Shown: piece after piece, positions 17,561 through 26,739 of the stretch
Layout: every line of letters starts with the position of its first letter
Position numbering within the stretch: the first letter of the stretch is position 1
From: Bacteroidales bacterium
Lineage (GTDB): Bacteria > Bacteroidota > Bacteroidia > Bacteroidales > F082
Direction: 5' to 3'
DNA: 64,000 nucleotides
Assembly (NCBI GenBank): GCA_016936505.1
Contig: JAFGXS010000052.1
Location: 124,001 to 188,000 of the forward strand
Notes under the pieces: generated by a model
Databases searched by the model: none
The model's input: only the letters and a program-made list of their open reading frames with translations
Told to the model about the DNA's origin: nothing
Made by a program: the position numbers and the translations under genes

Positions 17561-18496
17561 TCAACTCTTCATCTTTTTCCATAAATTAACTAACTGTTTT
17601 AGTGGAAAGGTAAATTTATTAAACACCAAAACATTGTAATAAACTTCTTTAGCTCCAAACCCTTTGTAAAACCTTGCCAATCCATGATACTTAGACCCCT
17701 CAAAGTCCATAATATATTGTGTTTCAGAAAACTCACGTATCACATAATCAATTAAGAAAGTTAATGCCCCAGATTGTTTTCCTAGTTCACTAACTCCAGA
17801 AAACAGAAAAGTAATATATTGATGAGAAACAAGAAAAAAAGCTGCTGCGCTAAGTTCGTTTTGTTCAGAAAAAACCCCGTAGGTAATCCCTTTTCCTTTA
17901 TGAAGTGCCATGTACATGAGTCCCTGTAGCCTTAGGTAATGTTTGTCACTCCATTTAATATTCTTGCCCCTGTTTTCTCTAAATAATTTCACAATTCGTT
18001 CAGGTTTAACATTCTTAGTAACTGTAAAGTTATTTTTCAAGCTCTTCTTTAGGTTTCTTTTTGTATTTGAACCGTATCGATTACTGAGTTTTGAATAATC
18101 ATCAATTAAATCAAGTAAATAATTTCTTTGTTTAATAGTTTGATAGGGGGCCTTTTCATTAGGATGATTATGAATATTTAAATGGTATTCAGCTAGCCTG
18201 TATTTATCAGGTATATTATTAATAAAATCCTGTACATGCGAAGCAGTGAGTATATTTAACGAATAAACACCTAATTGCTGAGAAAAGAATGGCTGAAACA
18301 AATAATTTACTCCCCATTTCTTACTTCCCGTTATTGGCATAACCCGCTCATAATCACCTTCAATTATCGCATCCCAATACGGATGAATTCGATCCAGATA
18401 CCAAGAATAAGCATAAACATTTCCATTAAATGCCTTTTCAATGGTTCTGTCCCATTTACTTTTGTCTATTTCAGCATGTGACAGATACCTTAGCAT
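17561..18496 (-). CDS. FemAB/GNAT-like acyltransferase
   Basis: A 311-residue protein that I assign to the FemAB-related GNAT group (Acetyltransf_6 type) from its overall pattern: an N-terminal half with a GSKKWGVNYLFQPFFSQQLG segment, a basic helix (SNTKRNLKKSLKNN, about 145-158) and a C-terminal GNAT core (ITYGVF, LSAAAFFLVS, then YIMDFEGS and GLARFYKGFGA). It probably transfers an acyl or aminoacyl group to a cell-envelope molecule. It follows the polysaccharide-deacetylase-like gene by six bases, which supports an envelope role. The substrate is not predictable. Confidence 0.65.
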   Translation of the reverse strand: MLRYLSHAEIDKSKWDRTIEKAFNGNVYAYSWYLDRIHPYWDAIIEGDYERVMPITGSKKWGVNYLFQPFFSQQLGVYSLNILTASHVQDFINNIPDKYRLAEYHLNIHNHPNEKAPYQTIKQRNYLLDLIDDYSKLSNRYGSNTKRNLKKSLKNNFTVTKNVKPERIVKLFRENRGKNIKWSDKHYLRLQGLMYMALHKGKGITYGVFSEQNELSAAAFFLVSHQYITFLFSGVSELGKQSGALTFLIDYVIREFSETQYIMDFEGSKYHGLARFYKGFGAKEVYYNVLVFNKFTFPLKQLVNLWKKMKS

Positions 18497-18502
18497 GATT
18501 TC

Positions 18503-19828
18503 TTAACGGGGATTTGCATCAGAAGCCATTTCTAACATTTGTTCGTAAACTCTTCTCCAACCCTTCCATCTCATCTTATTACTCAACGATTCGTTATGCC
18601 AAAGTGAAATAAACGTACCATTTACTTTCTTAACTTCGTTCATTAGTTGCCTGATGCGTTCTATAGCTTCTGTTGGTCCCAGGTGCATGTAATCTTTCAA
18701 TGTTCCATCCATTACAGCAAAAGGATGAATTCTCAGTTTTGTTTCTACTTCAAGATCTAGATCGTAGAACTTGTAGGTATCACAAATTCCGGCCCGAAAA
18801 CCGGGAAGAAGTGCGTAACCCATTGTATAATCTTCCAGAATATCATTTTCAATTAGGTTCTGATAAGTATCGGGCAAACTTAATTTAAGAAAATGCTGAC
18901 GGCTTAATTTAATATCTGTTTTGAGTAACTCTTCCAATGCTGACTTCTCTTTCTTAACCAAATCGGGAAACTCTGTTGAATAATACGATGGATGGATCCC
19001 AACCTGCGCATAATCAGCTATCCACTTAACCAGCTTTTTAAATTTTCTGTTGTGAATACTGATGTTTTTATCAAATCTGGTGTATTGACCAAAAAGTATG
19101 AAATAAATAGGGCGTAAATTATATTTCTTTTGATATTCCATCTGGAGTTCAAAAGTATCGTAAGGATCATTTTCCTTATTCAACAAAACTTTGGTTCTAA
19201 ATATAATATCTCTGAAATCCCAACGCCTGATGGCCAGATAATACCCTCCCATAATTCTAAAAAATCCTTTTTGAGCAAAAGCCCAGGCAGAGTCGATGTC
19301 GTAAGTTGCTATGAACCTGAACTTCTTTTCGGGAAAAATAAAGTCAGGATAACGCTCATGAATGATTCTTTTTACTTCAAGCGCCCAGATATTTACCATA
19401 GGTTTCTGCAAAATGCTATGCTTGGTGCTCACACTTAAATGTGCTGAAAATCTTCCATGCTGATCTTTTACAAAAGGTAAATACTCTTCATATCTTGATA
19501 TTAAATAAAATATGGAAGAGAAAATGTCAAAAGGCAAAACAGAGTCTTCGTCATAAACCGGAAAAAAAGCTGCATTACCATTAAAGTTAAGCACATTAAT
19601 ATCAACAGGTTTAACCCCTCTTTCAAAAAGTAACCCCGATGTCTTAAAAAACAGATCATCCGTGTGAGCCTTATTTCCGTACATCATTTTTGGCTGATCA
19701 GCAGATTGAAACTTATCCAAATCTGTTGTTAATTTGAATGAAATTTTCAGAAGGTCAGAAAATACAAGCCTGAAAACATAACGTACACGGTTAGTTTCCT
19801 TAGGAATATATATCAGTATCTCATTCAT
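18503..19828 (-). CDS. Polysaccharide deacetylase-like protein
   Basis: A 441-residue protein with an N-terminal domain of about 160 residues, common in Bacteroidota, and a NodB-like barrel that begins at FRFIATYDIDSAW (the TYDID motif supplies a metal-binding aspartate). It continues through VGIHPSYYS (metal-binding His) to TFISLWHNES near the C-terminus. It should remove acetyl groups from an amino-sugar polymer, or act on a related polysaccharide. It is in an apparent operon with the FemAB-like gene. The start is ATG 19828; an in-frame TTG at 19846 is less likely. Confidence 0.75.
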   Translation of the reverse strand: MNEILIYIPKETNRVRYVFRLVFSDLLKISFKLTTDLDKFQSADQPKMMYGNKAHTDDLFFKTSGLLFERGVKPVDINVLNFNGNAAFFPVYDEDSVLPFDIFSSIFYLISRYEEYLPFVKDQHGRFSAHLSVSTKHSILQKPMVNIWALEVKRIIHERYPDFIFPEKKFRFIATYDIDSAWAFAQKGFFRIMGGYYLAIRRWDFRDIIFRTKVLLNKENDPYDTFELQMEYQKKYNLRPIYFILFGQYTRFDKNISIHNRKFKKLVKWIADYAQVGIHPSYYSTEFPDLVKKEKSALEELLKTDIKLSRQHFLKLSLPDTYQNLIENDILEDYTMGYALLPGFRAGICDTYKFYDLDLEVETKLRIHPFAVMDGTLKDYMHLGPTEAIERIRQLMNEVKKVNGTFISLWHNESLSNKMRWKGWRRVYEQMLEMASDANPR

Positions 19829-19863
19829 AGAGATCAAAAATAGCAAATATCGGCAAACTGATT

Positions 19864-20718
19864 TTACTGGTCCTGAAGATTAATGAACCTATTTTCGTTA
19901 TCGGTGTATAATTTCTTGTTGTATGGATCGTAATGCCAATATTCTTTATTAGAATTAAAGGCAGGGATAACTTTCTTAATTTGTTGATTTAAAATGTAAT
20001 CAAAGGTGTAGCCTGCATATATTTTACCCAGGTTTTCAACATATTGATAAATCTTTTTCAAGGTTAAATGATCAAGTTTATAATAGTAGATTACTTTTCC
20101 ATTGTTTTGCAAAAAGAAATCGCCGTTGTTTACCATATCCGACAATAAATACTCTGAAAACAAAACAGTTGTATCTTTTTGAACACTAGGAAGTGAATGA
20201 ATTTTAAACCACATGCTGAAATCAACGGCATTAAGTTTTTTATTAAAAACCAATGCATTATTATTATAATATGCCGAATCAACAAACGGATAGAATTGCT
20301 CTTCCAGCTCAATTTGGGCCAGATTAATCTTATACGATGGAGGTGCTATTCCTAAAGGTATGGATTGAACGTAAGGGATCAGATTAAATACCTTTAATTC
20401 GCTTTTATAACCTTTCAGAAAACAGGAAAGAAAAGTACTGTCGTTAATTTGCTTTATGAAATCAGAATGAACCCAAAGCAATGAATCCTGTTCTTTTTTT
20501 GTTGCGTTAGGAAACTGACTCAGAATTTCTTTTTTCAGATTATACTTGTAAATATAATCAGGAACTGTGATCAAAACCACCTTTTTGTTTTGATCCAGTG
20601 ATTTAACAAAATCACGGGCAACTCTCCTTTCAGTCTGAGCCTGAAGATTTGACCATGCAAGCAAGATCACAAAAAATAACAGATAAATAATACTTTTAAA
20701 TGCTTTCATTACGTTCAT
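19864..20718 (-). CDS. Secreted protein of unknown function
   Basis: I do not recognise the family. The protein has a signal peptide (AFKSIIYLLFFVILLAW, cleavage after about residue 28, LQAQ) and a mature region of some 255 residues rich in Tyr, Asn and Lys, with no lipobox, membrane helix or obvious catalytic motif. A periplasmic or surface location is expected. Two in-frame ATGs (20718 and 20709) are both plausible. It lies upstream of the deacetylase-like gene on the same strand, 36 bases away, and may be cotranscribed with it. Confidence 0.6.
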   Translation of the reverse strand: MNVMKAFKSIIYLLFFVILLAWSNLQAQTERRVARDFVKSLDQNKKVVLITVPDYIYKYNLKKEILSQFPNATKKEQDSLLWVHSDFIKQINDSTFLSCFLKGYKSELKVFNLIPYVQSIPLGIAPPSYKINLAQIELEEQFYPFVDSAYYNNNALVFNKKLNAVDFSMWFKIHSLPSVQKDTTVLFSEYLLSDMVNNGDFFLQNNGKVIYYYKLDHLTLKKIYQYVENLGKIYAGYTFDYILNQQIKKVIPAFNSNKEYWHYDPYNKKLYTDNENRFINLQDQ

Positions 20719-20796
20719 ATTTGACTGGTTTCAAAATATCAAAAAACAAATAGAGCAAAACAAAGCGCCTTAAAAGTAATACTTTTTAACCTTTGC

Positions 20797-22008
20797 CTAC
20801 TCTCCTACACGCGACATCAATTCTTTACCAAAATTAATGCCATACTCATATGCTTGCCTTTTTTCATCCTCTGAAGGATCAAACTTTACAAAAATTCCTT
20901 CATCCAAAACCTTAAATTTAAGCGATTTAAGATTAGAAAGTAACAAATCTTTATTTTCACCACTCCATCCGTACGAACCAAAAGCACCGGCGAGTTTACC
21001 ATGATCACGATAAGGATTAACTACAGAAAACAAACGATAAATAGGCAATAGAATATTCTGATTAATTGTTGGACTTCCAACAAGCAATGCATTACATTGT
21101 GTTAGCTTCATTTCCAGCTCTCCCAAATGAGTTTGCTCAATATCCATCAGTTCTACTTCTATATCACCACTGTTCTTCAATCCAGCCGCAATTTGATCCG
21201 CAATATCTCCGGTTTTATGATAGGCCGAAACAAAAGGAACAAAAACCCTGTTTTTTTGAGGTTGAGTCAAAAACTCCTCCGACATAACCTTTGTTAATTC
21301 AATAATTTGTTTCCAATTCTCACGATGAATGGGTCCATGACCAGGACAAATTGCAGAAATTTCAAGTGAATCAATTTTCTCAATTGCCTTCAGCATAAAT
21401 TTACTGAATGGCTTAATGATCACATCAAAGTAGTAGTGAAAGGCATCATTAAAATCATTAACCTTATCATCAAACATGCGGTCATCAGCAAAATGACAGC
21501 CAAAAGAATCACAGGTAAACAACAACTTATCTTCTTCAAGATAGGTATACATCGTATCCGGCCAGTGCAAATTGGGAGCCGAAATAAACCGAAGTGTTTT
21601 ATTTCCTAAATCCAAAGTATGTCCATCTTTTACAGCAATAGAATCAAAATCCTTACCCAACATATCCTTCAGATACCTGAGGGCTGTTGTTGTAGCTACT
21701 ACCTTAGCATTTGGTGCAATTTGAAGAAGGTTCTTAAGATTACCTGAATGATCGGGCTCGGTATGATTCAGAATGATGTATTCAATTTCTTCAGGATTGA
21801 CAACTGACCTTATCTTTTCCTCGTAGTCGTCCCAGAAATTCTCTTTTGTAGTTTCTATAATTGCTTTCTTCTCTGCATCAATAAAATAAGAATTGTATGT
21901 TGAACCGTATTCTGTTGTCATAATCACATCAAATGTTACCAGATCATGATCAAGAACACCTATCCACTGTACAGAAGGCACAATTTCTAAAACTGAATTT
22001 TGTTTCAT
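20797..22008 (-). CDS. Flavodiiron protein (FprA-type A flavoprotein)
   Basis: A cytoplasmic flavodiiron enzyme that reduces oxygen or nitric oxide, protecting oxygen-sensitive metabolism. The metallo-beta-lactamase domain carries the diiron ligands HTEPDH (82-87), a later CDSFGCHF aspartate and the CPGHGP histidine near 225. The C-terminal flavodoxin domain begins at about 250 (VPFVSAYHKTGD) and binds FMN. The total of 403 residues is normal for the two-domain form with no fused rubredoxin. ATG 22008 is chosen; a TTG at 22050 would add 14 residues ahead of the promoter-like element. A microaerophilic or anaerobic lifestyle is consistent with this gene. Confidence 0.92.
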   Translation of the reverse strand: MKQNSVLEIVPSVQWIGVLDHDLVTFDVIMTTEYGSTYNSYFIDAEKKAIIETTKENFWDDYEEKIRSVVNPEEIEYIILNHTEPDHSGNLKNLLQIAPNAKVVATTTALRYLKDMLGKDFDSIAVKDGHTLDLGNKTLRFISAPNLHWPDTMYTYLEEDKLLFTCDSFGCHFADDRMFDDKVNDFNDAFHYYFDVIIKPFSKFMLKAIEKIDSLEISAICPGHGPIHRENWKQIIELTKVMSEEFLTQPQKNRVFVPFVSAYHKTGDIADQIAAGLKNSGDIEVELMDIEQTHLGELEMKLTQCNALLVGSPTINQNILLPIYRLFSVVNPYRDHGKLAGAFGSYGWSGENKDLLLSNLKSLKFKVLDEGIFVKFDPSEDEKRQAYEYGINFGKELMSRVGE

Positions 22009-22032
22009 TTTTCGTTTATTTTTTGGGTATTG

Positions 22033-22040
22033 CAAAGTTA
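22033..22040 (-). promoter_or_regulatory. Candidate -7 element for the flavodiiron gene
   Basis: The minus strand reads TAACTTTG, a TAnnTTTG match, 25 bases before the ATG. Confidence 0.4.
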
Positions 22041-22120
22041 GAAAAACCAAGATTCAGGCTATGAAAACTTTATTTAAATAAAATTAAATATCCCCAAAAA
22101 ACTGAGAGTTGATCTTTATT

Positions 22121-24838
22121 CTAAAACAATTCCATCTGAGAGTCTGATTTTCCGGAATTGTTTGATTTATCATTTGCTGGTTTCTCATTATCAGGTTCAG
22201 GATGATCTTCAATAGTTTTCTGATTTTCAGATTTCTCAAAATCAGTTTCCTCTTCTATTATTTCCTCCTCTTCAACATCAGCTTCTTCAATCTGATCATC
22301 CTTTTCGTATGGTAAGGGATCTATCAACTTCATTTTTACGAGTTCTTTTTCAACCAACCTCTTACCTCTGGCTTTAAAGCTTTTAACTCCAATAAAATCA
22401 GCCAAAAGAATCACTTCCATTGACAAATCACCTGATTTGGATTTAACCTCGACCTCTAACCTTGGAAGATAATCAAGAGTAAACAAATTCATTTCTGAAC
22501 CCTTGGAATCGGGAATAAAAGAATAAGATTTATTGACTGCTACATCTTCTTCAATAGTAAACCTTTTTATATAGTAACGTTGTTGTTCCCCATCAAAATA
22601 AACCACAGAAACAATCTGGTTGGGATCAAATTTTCCGATATAAACCATATTATCCTCAAAATGAGTGGAAAGATCATAAGACGTAAGTTTAAAATCCCCA
22701 CTTGATAAAATAGTCAATATCTTATCGTCGCTCTTAAATGCCCCAATATAACGACCACGTTCCTCAGTATTCAGCCGCATAACAGTATCATCATACCAGA
22801 TATCAAGCGCTCCCAAAGTGGAAACCCCTTCTTCCCTTTGAACAATATTTTTGATTGGAGTTCTACTAACAATATTTCCTCGTGAAGCTCTTCCTTTAAT
22901 TGCTAATTCACTGAAATCAAAATCAATGGAAGTTTTCTTCATTTTAGGTCGAGGTCTCAGGTTAACTCTTATTACCTCTGCCTCTCCATTTGGATTTGCA
23001 GTAAAATAAACAACCTTTGATCCAGCGGTTCCCAAAGTAAGATCATATTCTTTATCGCGCGTTACACCTACTACAGCAAATCTCTTTACAAAATAATTTC
23101 CTTGTTTTCCATCACGATATATCATGTTGTAAATAGTACGGTCATCATTTTTCCTGAACACATCTAAGTGCATGACATTTTGTCCAACAAAAAACTTATC
23201 AGAAACTTTGGTAACCATGAAAGTACCATCTTCTCTAAAAACAATAATATCGTCAAGATCAGAGCAATCGCAAACAAATTCATCCTTCCTAAGTGACGTT
23301 CCGGCAAAGCCTTCTTCGCGGTTCACATAAAGTTTTTGATTAGAAACCGCAACCATTGAAGCCTGAATTGTATCAAAATTCCGGATCTCAGTTTTCCTCT
23401 CTTTTCCTTTACTGTATTTCTTTTTAATCTGGCGGAAATAGTTTATTGAATAATCTACAATGTGTGCCAAATGATTTTTAACCTCATCAATCTCCTCTTC
23501 AACTCTTTTTATTTGTTCATCGGCCTTAAATGCATTGAACTTTGAAATCCGTTTAATCTTAATTTCCGTAAGTCTGACCAAATCATCTTCAGTAACTTCA
23601 TGCTTGAGTAATTTTTTAAACGGTTCCAAACCTTCATCAATAGTCTGAAGGACACATTCCCAGGTCTCACATTTTTCAATTAACAGATAAATTCTGTTTT
23701 CAATAAATATCTTTTCCAAAGAAGAATAATGCCACTGATCTTCCAGCTCATACAACCTTATTTCTAATTCAGTTTTTAATAAATGAACCGTATGATCGGT
23801 ATTGCTCTTCAAAATTTCTTTTACTGAAATAAATTTTGGTTTTCCCTGAACAATAACACAGCAGTTCGGAGAGATAGACACTTCACAACTTGTAAAAGCG
23901 TATAAAGCATCAATAGTCTGATCAGGAGATACATTGTTTGCCAGGTAGACTACAATTTCTACATCTTCAGCAGTATTATCATCAATTTTCTTGATTTTGA
24001 TCTTCCCTTTTTCATTTGCCTGAACAATAGAGTCAATCAAAGATGAAGTATTTGTAGTAAATGGGATCTCAGTTATCACAAGGGTTTTCTTGTCTCTTTG
24101 CGATATTTTGGCTCTCACCCTTACTTTACCACCTCGCACTCCTTCATTGTATTTTGAAAAGTCCCCCATTCCCCCGGTAGGAAAATCAGGATACAGTTCA
24201 AAATCTTTTCCCTGCAAATAACTAACCGATGCATCGATAAGTTCGATAAAATTATGGGGAAGGATTTTAGAAGCAAGTCCAACAGCAATGCCTTCCACAC
24301 CCTGCGCCAGAAGCAATGGGAACTTAACCGGTAAACTTACAGGTTCTTTATTTCTACCATCGTAAGATGCTTTCCAATCAGTAGTTTTAGGATTAAAAAC
24401 AACTTCTTTGGCAAACGAAGACAGTCGGGCTTCAATATATCTGGGTGCTGCGGCACTGTCGCCAGTCAATACATTTCCCCAGTTTCCTTGCGTTTCAATA
24501 AGAAGATCTTTTTGACCCAACTGGACCAATGCGTCACCAATAGAAGCGTCGCCATGTGGATGAAACTGCATGGTATGACCAATAAGATTGGCCACTTTAT
24601 TGAAACGGCCGTCATCTAAACGATACATGGAGTGCAATATCCTGCGCTGAACCGGTTTTAAGCCATCATCTATCTCAGGAACCGCCCTTTCAAGTATTAC
24701 ATACGACGCATAATCCAGGAACCAGCTTTCATACATGCCATGAAGATAAATCTGCTTGACACCCTCATCACGAACCTGATCATCATTATTCAACTCTTCA
24801 TTATCATCCTGAATCTGCGTATCGTCCAATTCATCCAT
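22121..24838 (-). CDS. parC: DNA topoisomerase IV subunit A
   Basis: The breakage-reunion subunit that decatenates chromosomes. The catalytic tyrosine is Tyr134 in AAPRYIEARLS; the 5Y-CAP domain and the tower with its long coiled-coil region (about 350-480) follow. A C-terminal domain of repeated strands ends in a long acidic tail (about residues 835-890), which is typical of ParC rather than GyrA. At the main quinolone-resistance position the sequence is HGDASIGD, so alanine (98) replaces the usual serine. No parE lies in the window. The gene is monocistronic as far as can be seen. Confidence 0.92.
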   Translation of the reverse strand: MDELDDTQIQDDNEELNNDDQVRDEGVKQIYLHGMYESWFLDYASYVILERAVPEIDDGLKPVQRRILHSMYRLDDGRFNKVANLIGHTMQFHPHGDASIGDALVQLGQKDLLIETQGNWGNVLTGDSAAAPRYIEARLSSFAKEVVFNPKTTDWKASYDGRNKEPVSLPVKFPLLLAQGVEGIAVGLASKILPHNFIELIDASVSYLQGKDFELYPDFPTGGMGDFSKYNEGVRGGKVRVRAKISQRDKKTLVITEIPFTTNTSSLIDSIVQANEKGKIKIKKIDDNTAEDVEIVVYLANNVSPDQTIDALYAFTSCEVSISPNCCVIVQGKPKFISVKEILKSNTDHTVHLLKTELEIRLYELEDQWHYSSLEKIFIENRIYLLIEKCETWECVLQTIDEGLEPFKKLLKHEVTEDDLVRLTEIKIKRISKFNAFKADEQIKRVEEEIDEVKNHLAHIVDYSINYFRQIKKKYSKGKERKTEIRNFDTIQASMVAVSNQKLYVNREEGFAGTSLRKDEFVCDCSDLDDIIVFREDGTFMVTKVSDKFFVGQNVMHLDVFRKNDDRTIYNMIYRDGKQGNYFVKRFAVVGVTRDKEYDLTLGTAGSKVVYFTANPNGEAEVIRVNLRPRPKMKKTSIDFDFSELAIKGRASRGNIVSRTPIKNIVQREEGVSTLGALDIWYDDTVMRLNTEERGRYIGAFKSDDKILTILSSGDFKLTSYDLSTHFEDNMVYIGKFDPNQIVSVVYFDGEQQRYYIKRFTIEEDVAVNKSYSFIPDSKGSEMNLFTLDYLPRLEVEVKSKSGDLSMEVILLADFIGVKSFKARGKRLVEKELVKMKLIDPLPYEKDDQIEEADVEEEEIIEEETDFEKSENQKTIEDHPEPDNEKPANDKSNNSGKSDSQMELF

Positions 24839-24988
24839 TTTTGAACCCTCTAGTATTTATTTGTTTTCTAAGAAAAGTAGCTTTTTTACATCCAAAAATT
24901 ACAAGAGTGCGAAGATAAGAAATCGTTTCAAATTGCAAAAGGAGTTGAATATTAATCAATGAACAAATCTACTTTTTTAAGAATAAGA

Positions 24989-25017
24989 AAACCCGTTTAC
25001 AAAATGTAAACGGGTTT
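24989..25017 (-). terminator. Terminator of gdhA
   Basis: AAACCCGTTTAC and GTAAACGGGTTT form a perfect twelve-pair stem with a five-base loop. On the minus strand a T-rich stretch follows. Confidence 0.88.
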
Positions 25018-25045
25018 AAAAATTATCAATTATGAGTTTATGATT

Positions 25046-26383
25046 CTAAATCACACCCTGATCCATCATTGCATTGGCAACCTTCAGGAATCCGGCGATG
25101 TTAGCACCTTTTACATAGTTAACGTATCCATCTTCTTCGGTACCATATTGAATACAAGCTTCATGAATCTGGTTCATAATACCTTTCAGTTTTTCATCTA
25201 CTTCTTCTCTGGACCATGAAAGTTTCATTGAGTTTTGAGACATCTCTAATCCTGAAACAGCAACACCACCAGCATTTACAGCTTTACCAGGACCGAAAGG
25301 AATTTTATTTTTGTGGAATGTTTCAATAGCTTCAGGTGTACAACCCATGTTAGAAACTTCAGCAACAATTTGAACTCCATTGGCAACCAATGCTTTTGCA
25401 TCTTCACCGTTCAGTTCATTTTGTGTGGCACTTGGCATAGCAATATCGCACTTCACTTCCCAGGGTCTTTTACCCGGTATAAACTTTGCTCCTGGAAACT
25501 CGCTGGCATAAGGCTCTACAATATCTTGGTTGGTAGCACGTAATTCAAGCAAATAATCAATTTTTTCGCCACTAATTCCTGCTTCATCGTAGATATATCC
25601 GTCAGGACCCGAAATGGTAATTACTTTACCACCAAGCTCAGTAACTTTTAAAGCTACACCCCAAGCTACGTTACCAAAACCAGAAACAGCTACAGTTTTA
25701 CCTTCAAAAGTATCATCTTTCATTTTCAACATTTCATCAGTGAAATAGGTTCCGCCAAAACCGGTAGCTTCTGGTCGAATAAGACTTCCGCCCCACTCAA
25801 TGCCTTTTCCGGTAAGAACACCGGTATTTTCACGAGCCAGTTTTTTGTACATACCGTACAAATACCCTATTTCTTTTCCGCCGACACCGATATCACCTGC
25901 AGGAACATCAGTTTGAGGACCAACAATTCTCCAAAGTTCCAACATGAAAGCCTGGCAGAAACGCATGATTTCGTTGTCAGATTTTCCTTTTGGGTTAAAG
26001 TCTGAACCACCTTTTCCACCACCCATTGGCAGTGTTGTTAATGAATTTTTAAAAATTTGTTCGAAACCTAAAAATTTCAAAATACTCAGGTTCACACTGG
26101 GGTGAAAACGAAGTCCGCCTTTGTATGGGCCTAAAGCATTATTAAACTGAACGCGATATCCCAGGTTTACCTGAACCTTACCCTGATCATCAATCCACGG
26201 CACTTTGAAAGTCAGAATTCTATCGGGCTCAACAATTCTTTCAATGATTCCAGCAGTTTCAAACTGGGGATTTTCATTTACTACCTCTTCAATGGTTTCG
26301 AGTACTTCGCGTACAGCTTGCAGGTACTCTGCTTCGCCCGGATGTTTTTGCTCCAGGCTGTTCATAATATTTTCTAATTTCAT
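25046..26383 (-). CDS. gdhA: NADP-type glutamate dehydrogenase
   Basis: Assimilates ammonia by reductive amination of 2-oxoglutarate. The 445-residue length fits the hexameric small-subunit NADP class. The substrate pocket shows GGLRFHPSVN and PMGGGKGGSDF with the catalytic lysine; the catalytic aspartate is in VPAGDIGVGG. The Rossmann motif is VSGFGNVAWG (about 235-244), and the later NAGGVAVSGLEMSQNS is family-typical. It is monocistronic, with a candidate promoter at 26431-26459 and a strong terminator. A TGTTG-N5-CAACA dyad over the promoter could be its operator. Confidence 0.95.
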   Translation of the reverse strand: MKLENIMNSLEQKHPGEAEYLQAVREVLETIEEVVNENPQFETAGIIERIVEPDRILTFKVPWIDDQGKVQVNLGYRVQFNNALGPYKGGLRFHPSVNLSILKFLGFEQIFKNSLTTLPMGGGKGGSDFNPKGKSDNEIMRFCQAFMLELWRIVGPQTDVPAGDIGVGGKEIGYLYGMYKKLARENTGVLTGKGIEWGGSLIRPEATGFGGTYFTDEMLKMKDDTFEGKTVAVSGFGNVAWGVALKVTELGGKVITISGPDGYIYDEAGISGEKIDYLLELRATNQDIVEPYASEFPGAKFIPGKRPWEVKCDIAMPSATQNELNGEDAKALVANGVQIVAEVSNMGCTPEAIETFHKNKIPFGPGKAVNAGGVAVSGLEMSQNSMKLSWSREEVDEKLKGIMNQIHEACIQYGTEEDGYVNYVKGANIAGFLKVANAMMDQGVI

Positions 26384-26430
26384 TACTTGTAAGTTTATTA
26401 ACGATGTTTTAACCGTTTCTTAATTTTGGG

Positions 26431-26459
26431 CAAAATTACATCATGTTGTAATGCAACAA
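26431..26459 (-). promoter_or_regulatory. Promoter of gdhA with overlapping dyad
   Basis: On the minus strand TTG (26459-26457), an 18-base spacer and TAATTTTG (26438-26431) fit the consensus. Inside it, TGTTG (26444-26448) and CAACA (26454-26458) form a five-base dyad with a five-base spacer. A regulator bound there would block the -33 region. The rest of the 356-base gap (26384-26739) is AT-rich with no gene; it holds a perfect 14-base AT-type palindrome at 26562-26575, which may be chance, and the palindrome at 26715. Confidence 0.5.
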
Positions 26460-26714
26460 TCGTTTTCAACCAAAAAAGACTTCCTCATACAAGCAATTTA
26501 AAACTAATAAATTTACAAAATTCAAATTACTGATTATTAATAATTTAAAACGAATAACTATTGAAATATATTTCATGTATTGTTCAATTTCAGACCCAAA
26601 AAGTCAAAAACAGTAAAAAACTTACAATAGTTTACGTAATTCACTTAAGATGCAAAAAGCAGCTTCACAGTGAATAAGTTTTTCCTTCTTTTATATCAAG
26701 AAAATAAATATATT

Positions 26715-26729
26715 GTTCAAAATTTGAAC
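26715..26729. promoter_or_regulatory. Palindrome ahead of the DNA glycosylase gene
   Basis: GTTCAAA-A-TTTGAAC is a perfect seven-base-arm palindrome ending ten bases before the ATG of the SMUG2-like gene. It resembles a repressor operator, but the regulator is unknown. Confidence 0.4.
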
Positions 26730-26739
26730 CGTTTAATAC

